Shown here: piece after piece, positions 9,751-17,279 of the stretch
How the letters are laid out: each line of letters opens with the position of its first letter
Numbering within the stretch: the first letter of the stretch is position 1
Assembly: GCF_000936425.1 (NCBI RefSeq)
Contig: NZ_AVFK01000012.1
Location: 62,001 to 126,000, forward strand
DNA: 64,000 nucleotides
Source: Skermanella aerolata KACC 11604
GTDB lineage: Bacteria > Pseudomonadota > Alphaproteobacteria > Azospirillales > Azospirillaceae
Direction: 5' to 3'
Notes under the pieces: model-generated
Told to the model about the DNA's origin: nothing
Seen by the model: only the letters and a program-made list of their open reading frames with translations
Database searches by the model: none
Made by a program: the position numbers and the translations under genes

Positions 9751-11199
9751 ATGTCCGCCGTTCCGCGCACCTTCAAGTCCTGGCCGATCCTTGAGCTGGC
9801 ATCTCGCCTGAAACTCCGCCGTACTCTTGGCCGAAGCGGCAACATCGCGACGATGGCGGCCCTGATGTCGGTGCCGCTGATCGGCGCCGCCGGATTGTCG
9901 GTCGACGGCGTCCGGGCCTACATGCTTCACAACAGGATGGTGAGCGCGCTCGACGCCGCAGCGCTGGCGGGCGGGCGCGTGCTTTCCACCGCCAATGTCG
10001 AAGCGGATGTCCGGATGTATTTCAACGCCAACATCCCCGCCGACTATCTCGGCGCCACGGTCGGCAGCCCGAAGGTGACGGTCGGCGCCAATGACGAGAC
10101 GCTGACGCTGAGCGCCAGCGCCACCCTGCCGACGACCTTCGCCCGCGTGCTCGGCTTCGACACGATCCCGGTATCGGTGACCAACCGGATCCGCCGCACC
10201 GTGCGCGGCATGGAACTGGCCCTGGTGCTGGACGTCACCGGGTCGATGTGGGGAAGCAACAAGATCGGGCAGCTCCGGAGTTCGGCCACCGATCTGGTCA
10301 ACATCCTGTTCGGCCCCAACGAGCAGTCGCAGACGCTGTGGATCTCGCTGGTACCCTATACCGCCACCGTCAATCTGGGGCCGACGCGGCGAAACTGGCT
10401 GACCGCTTCGTCGCCCGATGCATCCGCCTATGCGCCCGACACCTGGCGCGGCTGCGTCGAAGCGCGCCCGAACAACGACGCCAGCGACCTGCCGCCCTCC
10501 TCCGCTCCGTTCACCGCCTTCCTCTACAAGTCCACGCTGGGCCTGTATCCCGGCGGCGGCGACAACGACTGGCCGGCCATCACAGACAGCACGAACTACG
10601 TCGATACCAACGACCGCGCCGGCCCCAACTTGGGCTGCGGTCCGCCGCTGACGTCGCTGACCAACAAACGGGCCGACATCCTGAGCAAGATCGCCACGCT
10701 GAAGGGCGTCAACCGGGGCGGCACCATGGCGAACCTGGGCCTTCAGGCCGGCTGGTTCACCCTGTCGCCGCAATGGCGCGGGCTGTGGGGCGATCCGACC
10801 CCGGCGGGCATGCCGCTGGACTATGGCACGGCCGATACCGACAAGGCCGTCGTGCTGCTGACGGACGGCAGCAATGAATGGTACGACCACGCCAAGCAGC
10901 CTTCCTACGACTACACCGCCTATGGACGGCTGTCCGAAGGCCGGCTCGGCACGACCACCGGCGGTCAGGCGACATCGCGGATCAACAGCCGGATGACCGA
11001 TCTGTGCACCGCCATGAAGGCGAAGAAGATTACGATCTACACGATCACGCTGATGGTCACCAGCAACACGACCAAGGATCTGTACCGGTCCTGCGCTTCC
11101 CAGCCGAGCTACTATTTCAACTCCCCCAGCGCCACCGAACTGCGCGGCATCTTCCAGCAGATCGGCTCCCAGCTCAGCAACCTGCGGATCGAGCAGTAG
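9751..11199 (+). CDS. tadG: TadG-type pilus protein with von Willebrand A domain
   Basis: 482 residues. The N-terminal third has a TadE/G-type hydrophobic segment (about 30-80, SGNIATMAALMSVPLIGAAG). The rest is a VWA domain with a MIDAS motif written DVTGSM and a later AVVLLTDGSNEW strand. VWA-containing TadG proteins are linked to adhesion and pilus anchoring. It ends the Tad gene run; its last 26 bases overlap the convergent terminase-like gene. Confidence 0.88.
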   Translation: MSAVPRTFKSWPILELASRLKLRRTLGRSGNIATMAALMSVPLIGAAGLSVDGVRAYMLHNRMVSALDAAALAGGRVLSTANVEADVRMYFNANIPADYLGATVGSPKVTVGANDETLTLSASATLPTTFARVLGFDTIPVSVTNRIRRTVRGMELALVLDVTGSMWGSNKIGQLRSSATDLVNILFGPNEQSQTLWISLVPYTATVNLGPTRRNWLTASSPDASAYAPDTWRGCVEARPNNDASDLPPSSAPFTAFLYKSTLGLYPGGGDNDWPAITDSTNYVDTNDRAGPNLGCGPPLTSLTNKRADILSKIATLKGVNRGGTMANLGLQAGWFTLSPQWRGLWGDPTPAGMPLDYGTADTDKAVVLLTDGSNEWYDHAKQPSYDYTAYGRLSEGRLGTTTGGQATSRINSRMTDLCTAMKAKKITIYTITLMVTSNTTKDLYRSCASQPSYYFNSPSATELRGIFQQIGSQLSNLRIEQ

Positions 11200-11818
11200 G
11201 GCTGGGAGCGGCGGAAGCGGCGATGGCGGCAATGACGGCGGAGGCGGGAACGGAGAACCGGGACGCCGGCGCTGGGCGTTTCGGCAACGACCGCGAAAGG
11301 TCACTATTGGTCACTATCCGGAGGTCCGTGACCTGACCGGCGGGAGTCGTTGCGGGGAGAGCCATGGCGGCGGGCGGCGGTTCGAGCGCGTCGAGTTCTT
11401 CCAGCGGATCGCCGTCGAGATCTTCCAGATCGGCATCGGGATGGGTCCGGTCGAGATGGTAGTGATGGGCGATCCGCTTGTCCTGGATGACGCCGCGCAG
11501 CTTCAGGCGGAACTCGATGGCGCGGAGCGCCAGCCCGCCACGATTGTTTTCCTGTGCGCCGGCGATGATCGCCTCCACCTGCTCCGCCGCTTCATCGAGC
11601 AGGGCTTGATGCTCGGCCCGCCGGGCTGCCCGCAGCCGGTCGATCCGGGTCCGGATTTCCGGCTGCCGCATCAGGAACGCACCCCGCTGCTTGGCACCCT
11701 GCGCCGAAAATCCTGCACGCCGGGCGGCTTCCGCCCCACCGACGCCGCAAGCCATGGCGTCGCAGAAGGCTTCCTGCCGTGGGGTGAGGCGGATGCTGGG
11801 GCTTGGCGATGCGGTCAT
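11174..11818 (-). CDS. Orphan terminase small-subunit-like HTH protein
   Basis: 214 residues. Residues about 9-60 (LTPRQEAFCDAMACGVGG, EAARRAGFS, then MRQPEIRTRIDRLRA) match the N-terminal helix-turn-helix domain of phage terminase small subunits, which bind packaging-site DNA. The middle is helical and charged, and the C-terminus is low-complexity Ala/Ser/Pro. No large terminase, portal or capsid gene is nearby, so it is a stray phage gene or a domesticated DNA-binding protein. The frame is open to 11881; I chose the ATG at 11818 because it begins just before the conserved domain. It converges with tadG. Confidence 0.6.
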   Translation of the reverse strand: MTASPSPSIRLTPRQEAFCDAMACGVGGAEAARRAGFSAQGAKQRGAFLMRQPEIRTRIDRLRAARRAEHQALLDEAAEQVEAIIAGAQENNRGGLALRAIEFRLKLRGVIQDKRIAHHYHLDRTHPDADLEDLDGDPLEELDALEPPPAAMALPATTPAGQVTDLRIVTNSDLSRSLPKRPAPASRFSVPASAVIAAIAASAAPSPTARSAGC

Positions 11819-11918
11819 GGCGGAGACTTTCTTGAGTAGGAAGATAAAAAGAATATAATCCTTTTTTCTGTTAGAACGCAAGACGAAAGCGGTGCTGTTG
11901 CGGGCGGTGGATCTGACG

Positions 11919-12110
11919 AATGGGGTTAAGCGGTATCGAAGCTTTGCCGGGCGGGAACGTTAGATGTCGGGCTGAAGAGGCCCGACCTACGTGAGCCTGC
12001 TCGTGTATAATGGCCGGATCATCGGTCAAGAGGATCGTGTGCTGCCGTAGGTCGGGCCTCTTCAGCCCGACATCTCTGCCGAAGCTCACCAGTCAATCTT
12101 CAATGCCGTT
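11919..12110. repeat. REP-like nested inverted repeat, copy 1
   Basis: Two 30-base arms, 11962-11991 and 12046-12075, are perfect reverse complements, separated by 54 bases. Each arm is itself a hairpin (GTCGGGC, 7-base loop, GCCCGAC) followed by CTACG. Imperfect outer flanks reach about 11919 on the left and AATGCCGTT at 12102-12110 on the right. A nearly identical element lies at 29162-29315. Paired REP sequences of this shape are usually mobilised by RAYT-type Y1 transposases; none is in the window. Confidence 0.8.
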
Positions 12111-12227
12111 GATATTAATGATGGTTCGTAGAGTGCTGGGAAGACGGGAAGCTGGAGTAGTCACAATCGTTTTCGTGAAGGGCCAGATGCTCTTCGTGAA
12201 AACCGTGGAATGGATGGATTTGGGCCG

Positions 12228-12685
12228 ATGACCGAAGGTTATCACTAGATCAAAAGCGAGCTCGATTATGTTTACTTGATGAACGGGTATACTATACATG
12301 ATACCGCCTATGGCCGTGGAGTATCCATTCAACACGCTGAGCAACTACACGAAGCCAATGCCAAGGAGATTGTCAGGCGGCCAACTCGTATGTGCGGCCA
12401 GGAAGTGCGTTTTCTGCGGGGCGCATGCGCTTGTCCCAGGAGGGACTGGCGCGAATCATGCGAACGAGCCGCCCCGCTATCGCACGTTATGAAGGCAACC
12501 CACAGAAGGAAATTCCCGGTTCTGCCGACGTTGCACTTCGCCTGTTCTATGCTGCCAGAATGACAAGCGATCCGATCGCAAGGGAGGTCGCCGACCTTCT
12601 TACCGAAATCGATGAGCTTGAGCACGACTCTAGAGCGGTCACGTTCAAGGAAACGGAATTCGGGTGGTTGAAGACCGCCGCATAG
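12228..12685 (+). pseudogene. Broken MqsA/XRE-type antitoxin-like gene
   Basis: Read from the ATG at 12228, the frame gives MTEGYH, a TAG at 12246-12248, then a readable continuation (YVYLMNGYTIHDTAYGRGVS, up to VRFLRG). About 12420-12425 the homology jumps to another frame (MRLSQEGLARIMRTSRPAIA, PGSADVALRLFYAARM) and runs to TAG at 12683-12685. The joined product looks like the HTH antitoxin family in which an NGY..H.T.YG segment precedes the RFLR and SQ.xLA helix-turn-helix. One nonsense codon plus one single-base shift in a G/C run point to a pseudogene. The 3' part could still be made from a GTG at 12392. A small frame ending at 12231 overlaps the ATG and could be toxin debris, but it is not recognisable. 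Confidence 0.6.
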
Positions 12686-12700
12686 CGCCTGCGCTTTTTT
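12684..12700 (+). terminator. Possible short intrinsic terminator
   Basis: AGCGC (12684-12688), a two-base loop and GCGCT (12691-12695) are followed by five T residues. The stem is short and the loop tight. It overlaps the stop of the broken HTH gene. Confidence 0.3.
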
Positions 12701-13085
12701 CAGAGCTTGCCTGAACAAGCATCATGGATTTTTTGTTGTGGGTGGCTTCTTGCCGTGGCGGACCGACCAACAGGTGGACGTTGACCGGCGGCCCAGCCGA
12801 AGCACCGGCCGGTCCCGGAAGCCGCCGCCGTTATTCCGGCGCGAACGCCGTGCTTCATAATAAATAACAAGATTCGCACGGCCATCGCGGCCGCACTGGT
12901 AGTAATAATTTTGCTACGTCAAGAGGCTAATTACTGCTTGACTTGGGATCGGTTTGCATTCTGAAATTGACTGCCGAGACCGGCCTGGGTCCCGGACCGA
13001 TGCCCTGTGCATTCGTCCGGCGTTTCCAGGGAGGTCGGGGCAAGGGGAGCCTAAGAAAATAACAATCGATAATAGAGGAAACGCT
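12701..13085 (+). other. Intergenic region upstream of the first sugar ABC operon
   Basis: About 385 bases with no convincing gene. The right half is locally AT-rich (12850-12950). A TTGACT at 12938-12943 could be a -35 element, but no good -10 follows at the right spacing. The promoter of the ABC operon should lie here. GAGGAAA just before 13086 is the ribosome binding site of the binding-protein gene. Confidence 0.4.
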
Positions 13086-14048
13086 ATGATCAGACGTAGA
13101 AGTGCCCTGATCGGCATGGCTGCCGCCGTCGCGGCTGGCGCCTTCGCAACCCAGGCATCGTTCGCCCAGGAGAAGAAGACCCTGGCCTTCGTGGTCAACG
13201 TCCCGGCGGATTTCTGGCAGATCGCCCGGCGCGGCACGGAAAAGGCCCAGAAGGAGCTGCCGAACTACAACATCGAGTTCTACATCCCGGGCGAGATGTC
13301 GGCCGCAGCGCAGAAGCGCATCCTGGAAGATTTGCTCGCAAAGGGCGTCGCGGGGGTTTCGATCAGCCCGGTCAATCCCGACAACTCGACTGAAATCCTG
13401 AATCAGGTCGCCGCCAAGGCCGCCCTGTTCACCCAGGACGCCGATGCGCCGAAATCGAATCGGGCGCTCTATATCGGGACGGACAACGTCGCGGCCGGCC
13501 GTCAGGCGGGCGAGCAGATGATGAAGTCGCTGCCCAATGGCGGCAAGGCGATGGTGTTCGTCGGCACCCTCGATGCCGCCAATGCGCGCGAGCGCCTGCA
13601 AGGCATCAAGGAAGCGATCGCCGGGTCGAAGATCGAGATCCTCGACGTCCGGACGGACGGCGGCGACCAGACCAAGGCCAAGGCGAACGTCGAGGACACC
13701 CTGACCAAGTACCCGAATATCGACCTTCTGGTCGGGCTGTGGGCCTACAACACTCCCCAGATCTACAACGCCGTCAAGGCCGCCGGCAAGGAAGGCAAGG
13801 TCAAGATCGTCGGCTTCGACGAGGACCAGCAGACGCTCAAGGGTATTTCCGAGGACGTGATCGACGCGACCGTGGTGCAGCAGCCCTACGAGTTCGGCTA
13901 CCAGTCCATGATCTACCTGGCCAAGTACATCGAGGGCGACAAGTCCTTCATCCCGGAGAACAAGCAGCGGATCATTCCGACCCAGGTCATCGACAAAACG
14001 AACGTCAAGGACTTCGCGGCCAAGGTCAGGGAGTTGCTGAAGAAGTAA
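13086..14048 (+). CDS. Sugar ABC transporter, periplasmic binding protein (RbsB family)
   Basis: 320 residues. A signal peptide with an Arg-rich start and an AxA-type cleavage site (FAQ, about residue 27) precedes a type I periplasmic-binding domain (VNVPADFWQIARRGTEKAQ, then GVSISPVNPDN, GTDNVAAGRQAGEQM and VGFDEDQQTLKGI). The family binds pentoses, hexoses or related compounds; the substrate cannot be read from sequence. It is the first gene of a binding protein-ATPase-permease operon. The ATG at 13086 follows GAGGAAA; an upstream in-frame extension has no signal-peptide character. Confidence 0.9.
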   Translation: MIRRRSALIGMAAAVAAGAFATQASFAQEKKTLAFVVNVPADFWQIARRGTEKAQKELPNYNIEFYIPGEMSAAAQKRILEDLLAKGVAGVSISPVNPDNSTEILNQVAAKAALFTQDADAPKSNRALYIGTDNVAAGRQAGEQMMKSLPNGGKAMVFVGTLDAANARERLQGIKEAIAGSKIEILDVRTDGGDQTKAKANVEDTLTKYPNIDLLVGLWAYNTPQIYNAVKAAGKEGKVKIVGFDEDQQTLKGISEDVIDATVVQQPYEFGYQSMIYLAKYIEGDKSFIPENKQRIIPTQVIDKTNVKDFAAKVRELLKK

Positions 14049-14147
14049 CGCCCCTACCGGTCCGGCACCCTGGCGCCGGACCTGCCTGTCCTTGGAATAC
14101 GAGCGTCGCAGGGAGCAGTGCTCCTTGCGCGCAAACGAGGTTCGCGT

Positions 14148-15704
14148 ATGTCGGATACACTCTTGGAGCTACGCTCGATCACGAAGTCCTATCCGGGTGT
14201 CCAGGCTCTGCGTGGTGTCGATCTATCGGTCGGGAAAGGTGAGGTCGTCGGCCTGATCGGCGAGAACGGCGCCGGCAAGTCGACGCTGATGAAGATCCTG
14301 GGGGGCGTCGTCAAACCCTCGTCGGGCTCGATCGTGATCGACGGCGAGTCAAGAACGGCGCTGAGCGTCAAGGATGCCGCCCATGCCGGCATCGCCTTCG
14401 TCCACCAGGAACTGCACCTGTTCGAAAACCTCGACGTCGCCGCCAACATCTATATCGGGAGGGAGCCTCGGCGGGGCGGATTCCTCAACCTGATCGACAA
14501 TGCGGCCCTGCACCAGCGCGTCAAACCCCTGCTGCGGCGGCTCGGCGTCGATTTCGCGCCGGACGATCCGGTCGATGCGCTGTCCATCGCACAGCGCCAG
14601 ATGGTCGAGATCGCCAAGGCTCTGTCCATGGATGCCCGCATCATCATCATGGACGAGCCGACCTCCAGCCTGACCCTGACGGAAACCGACAAGCTGCTGA
14701 GCGTCATCGCCGACCTCAAGGCGGCCGGTGTCAGCATCATCTATATCTCGCATCGGCTGAGCGAGGTGAAGCACTGCGCCGACCGGGTCGTGGTGCTGCG
14801 GGACGGACGTCAGGTCGGCGAGCTGCCCAAGGGCCAGATCACCAGCGGCGCCATGGTCCGGCTGATGATCGGCCGGGACCTGAAGTCCCTTTACATCCCT
14901 CCCAAGGTCGGCATCCGGCGCGGCGGGCTGGAGCTTCGGAACTTCGTCACATCGGCCTTTCCGGAGCGGGATGTTTCGCTGATGGTGCATCGCGGCGAGA
15001 TCCTGGGGCTGGCCGGTCTGGTCGGCGCCGGGCGCACGTCGCTGGCGCAAACGATCTTCGGCGTCCATACGGCCAAGGGCGGCCAGATCCTGCTGGATGG
15101 CGAGCCGGTCACGATCAGGACGCCGGCGGACGCCATCGCCCACGGCATCTATCTGGCGCCGGAGGACAGGAAGAAGTCGGGCCTGCTGCTCGACATGTCG
15201 ATCGCCGAGAACATCTCGCTGCCCGACCTCAAGCGCTTCGCCAAGGCGATGCTGGTCGATACCTCGCGCGAAGTCAGCGTGGCGACGGAGCAGTGCCGCT
15301 CACTCTCGATCAAGGCTCCGTCGATCGACACCGATGCGGTGACCCTGTCGGGAGGCAACCAGCAGAAGGTCGTCTTGGCGAAATGGATCTCCATGGCGCC
15401 GCAGCTGATCATCTTCGACGAGCCGACGCGGGGCATCGACGTCGGGGCCAAGGGCGAGATCTATGCCCTGATGCGCGGTCTGGCCGATGCCGGCGTCGCG
15501 ATCCTGATGATCTCCAGCGACATGGAGGAAGTCATCGGCGTGAGCGACCGCATCGCGGTCATGCACGAAGGCGGCATCAGCGGGATACTCGACAGGTCGC
15601 AGTTCTCGGAGCACAACGTGCTGACGCTGGCCGTGGGCAACCTGGGTAAAGAAGATCTCGGAAAAGAAGATCTGGGGAAAGAGGAAGTGGTCACCCATGC
15701 TTAA
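14148..15704 (+). CDS. Sugar ABC transporter, duplicated ATP-binding subunit (RbsA/XylG type)
   Basis: 518 residues with two ABC domains. Domain 1 has Walker A GENGAGKSTLMKIL, a degenerate signature (LSIAQRQ) and Walker B IIIMDEPTSSLT. Domain 2 has the usual degenerate Walker A of this family (GLVGAGRTSL), signature LSGGNQQK and Walker B DEPTRGIDVG. The last residues carry three tandem copies of a five-residue unit, LGKED, LGKED and LGKEE, encoded by 15-base repeats at 15642-15686. The stop overlaps the permease start by 8 bases. The ATG at 14148 has CGAGG upstream; a GTG at 14118 is a weaker alternative. Confidence 0.92.
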   Translation: MSDTLLELRSITKSYPGVQALRGVDLSVGKGEVVGLIGENGAGKSTLMKILGGVVKPSSGSIVIDGESRTALSVKDAAHAGIAFVHQELHLFENLDVAANIYIGREPRRGGFLNLIDNAALHQRVKPLLRRLGVDFAPDDPVDALSIAQRQMVEIAKALSMDARIIIMDEPTSSLTLTETDKLLSVIADLKAAGVSIIYISHRLSEVKHCADRVVVLRDGRQVGELPKGQITSGAMVRLMIGRDLKSLYIPPKVGIRRGGLELRNFVTSAFPERDVSLMVHRGEILGLAGLVGAGRTSLAQTIFGVHTAKGGQILLDGEPVTIRTPADAIAHGIYLAPEDRKKSGLLLDMSIAENISLPDLKRFAKAMLVDTSREVSVATEQCRSLSIKAPSIDTDAVTLSGGNQQKVVLAKWISMAPQLIIFDEPTRGIDVGAKGEIYALMRGLADAGVAILMISSDMEEVIGVSDRIAVMHEGGISGILDRSQFSEHNVLTLAVGNLGKEDLGKEDLGKEEVVTHA

Positions 15705-16710
15705 GAAAGAACTCGGCCTGTTTCTTCTGATCGTGGTGATCGGCTCCATCACGGCGGCGATCAACCCGCAATTCGCGTCCCAGGTCAACCTGATGAACCT
15801 TGCCAATCAGATCGGCCTGTTCGGCCTGATCTCGATCGGCGTCGGCCTCGTGATCATCACCGGCGGCGTGGAACTGTCGGTCGGATCGATGTTCGCGCTG
15901 CTCGGCATCTTCTTCCTGGACATGCTGGTAAACTATGAAATCCCCTGGCCGATCTCCCTGCTGATAACGATCGCCGCCGGGGCGGTCCTCGGCTCCATCC
16001 ACGGGTTGCTGGTGACCCGCCTCAAGATGCAGCCCTTCGTGGTGACCCTGTGCGGGCTTCTGCTGTACCGGGGCATCGCGCGCTGGTACACGGCGGACTC
16101 GACCCAAGGCTTCGGCTATGGCGGCGGCTACGAAACGCTGGAATGGCTGATGTCCGGCCGGACCTACAACATCCCGCACACCTTCATCTTCCTGGTGATC
16201 GTCGCCATCGTCATGAGCGTGGTGCTGCATAAGTCGGTCTATGGCCGCTACCTGTTCGCCGTCGGCAAGAACGAGGAGGCCGCCCGGTTCTCCGGCATTC
16301 CCACGACCACGGTGATCACCATGGCGTATGTCATCGCGGGGACGCTGGCCGGCATCTCGTCCGTCTTCTTCGTCTTCTATACGCAGTCGGTCTCCCCCTC
16401 CGCACATGGCAACTTCTACGAACTCTATGCCATCGCGGCGGCCGTGCTGGGCGGATGCTCGCTGCGCGGCGGCGAGGGATCGATCGTCGGCATCGTGCTC
16501 GGCACCGTCCTGCTCCAGGTATTGCAGAACCTTGTGAACATCCTGGGCATCCCGAGTTCGCTGAACTTCGCCGTCATGGGGGCCGTGATCCTGCTCGGCG
16601 TCCTCGCCGACCAGCAGCTCCAGCGCCGCCGCCAGAGGCGGCTTGCGATGGCGAGCGCCGAGGCGCGCGAGCTGACGGCCAAGGAAGGAACGGCGGGGGC
16701 CGCGGTCTGA
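15697..16710 (+). CDS. Sugar ABC transporter permease (RbsC family)
   Basis: 337 residues, mostly hydrophobic with about eight to ten membrane helices. It has the BPD_transp_2 signatures GVGLVIITGGVELSVGSMFA and YAIAAAVLGGCSLRGGEGS. It forms the channel for the importer encoded by the two preceding genes, and its start overlaps the ATPase stop. The C-terminus is a short charged cytoplasmic tail. Substrate not determined; the sugar-acid catabolic operon 0.6 kb downstream makes an aldose or aldonate plausible. Confidence 0.92.
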   Translation: MLKKELGLFLLIVVIGSITAAINPQFASQVNLMNLANQIGLFGLISIGVGLVIITGGVELSVGSMFALLGIFFLDMLVNYEIPWPISLLITIAAGAVLGSIHGLLVTRLKMQPFVVTLCGLLLYRGIARWYTADSTQGFGYGGGYETLEWLMSGRTYNIPHTFIFLVIVAIVMSVVLHKSVYGRYLFAVGKNEEAARFSGIPTTTVITMAYVIAGTLAGISSVFFVFYTQSVSPSAHGNFYELYAIAAAVLGGCSLRGGEGSIVGIVLGTVLLQVLQNLVNILGIPSSLNFAVMGAVILLGVLADQQLQRRRQRRLAMASAEARELTAKEGTAGAAV

Positions 16711-16712
16711 GA

Positions 16713-16739
16713 AGATATGCCGGGCTGTGCCAGCCCGAC
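16713..16739. repeat. Solo REP-like hairpin related to the nested repeat family
   Basis: GCCGGGCTG, a short loop and CAGCCCGAC form a hairpin preceded by AGATAT, resembling one arm of the element at 11962-11991 with a changed loop. It lies between convergent genes and could also act as a transcription stop, although no T run follows. Confidence 0.4.
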
Positions 16740-16762
16740 GGGACGGCGGGACGCCGGAGGCT

Positions 16763-16978
16763 TTACTGGCCGCCGGCGTCCGTTGCGGCTACCTGGAGGG
16801 CGCGCAGGCGCGCGTACTCCTCGGCGAAGAAAGCGCCGCTGTTGGCAAGGGTCTGGATCTCGTCGCCCAGCTCGGCATAGCCGGCGGCACGCATGCGTTC
16901 GGCGACGGCATTCAGTTCCTTCACCGCGAAGCCGAGTTGATTGGCGATAGCCTCGCTTTCATCCTTCTTCTTTGCCAT
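16763..16978 (-). CDS. Small hypothetical helical protein
   Basis: 71 residues starting MAKKKDESEAIANQLGFAV, mainly amphipathic helix, with an Ala-rich second half. No family recognised. The ATG at 16978 has a strong AAGGAAGG upstream, which supports a real gene and a start here rather than at the longer open frame to 17035. It faces the permease gene and is transcribed away from the sugar-acid operon, so it may share the control region at 17182-17215. Confidence 0.6.
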   Translation of the reverse strand: MAKKKDESEAIANQLGFAVKELNAVAERMRAAGYAELGDEIQTLANSGAFFAEEYARLRALQVAATDAGGQ

Positions 16979-17181
16979 GGGGCCTTCCTTAGTCAGATCG
17001 GTTCCGAAATGCGGACGGAGCGTTTCGGGCGGCAAGTTACCACTTCAGGCTTACATCGGAAAGGGGGTGTACGGTCGTATCTCCCTTGGAGACGCCGATG
17101 ACAACGGCGTTTACGGGGCCGTGGGGTGGCTACTGTGGTATTGCAGTGCTGGAGGAACGGAAAAAGCTTCACAGAGCGTGA

Positions 17182-17215
17182 TGATAACGCTATCATGCGT
17201 TTGTTAGCGTTATCA
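17182..17215. promoter_or_regulatory. Two LacI-type operators upstream of the sugar-acid operon
   Basis: Site 1, TGATAACGCTATCA (17182-17195), and site 2, TGTTAGCGTTATCA (17202-17215), are near-palindromes with the central CG typical of LacI-family operators. Both approximate TGATAACGTTATCA. Their centres are 20 bp apart, about two helical turns, and they end 64 bases before the dehydratase start. No LacI-family gene is in the window. Confidence 0.6.
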
Positions 17216-17279
17216 TCAGGGTCCATTCGTTTTTTAAAAGAAAAGCCGGCGCCACGGGCCTGGGAGGGAGAAGCAGACA

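Noticed and set aside
6616-11304. A very long open frame on the - strand, opposite the Tad genes
   Set aside because: It is the antisense shadow of high-GC coding DNA; its product is rich in Arg/Gly/Gln/His without family motifs, while the + strand genes are clear Tad components.
11962-12075. CRISPR-like repeats or an ordinary terminator at the inverted arms
   Set aside because: There are only two inverted, not direct, copies, no spacer series, no T tracts, and the same unit recurs at other loci.
12010-12231. Toxin gene upstream of the broken antitoxin
   Set aside because: The 73-codon frame begins inside the REP element and shows no clear toxin motif; it is only noted as possible debris.
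12400-12430. Programmed ribosomal frameshift in the HTH gene
   Set aside because: No slippery heptamer followed by structure is evident, and there is also an in-frame TAG upstream, so gene decay is simpler.
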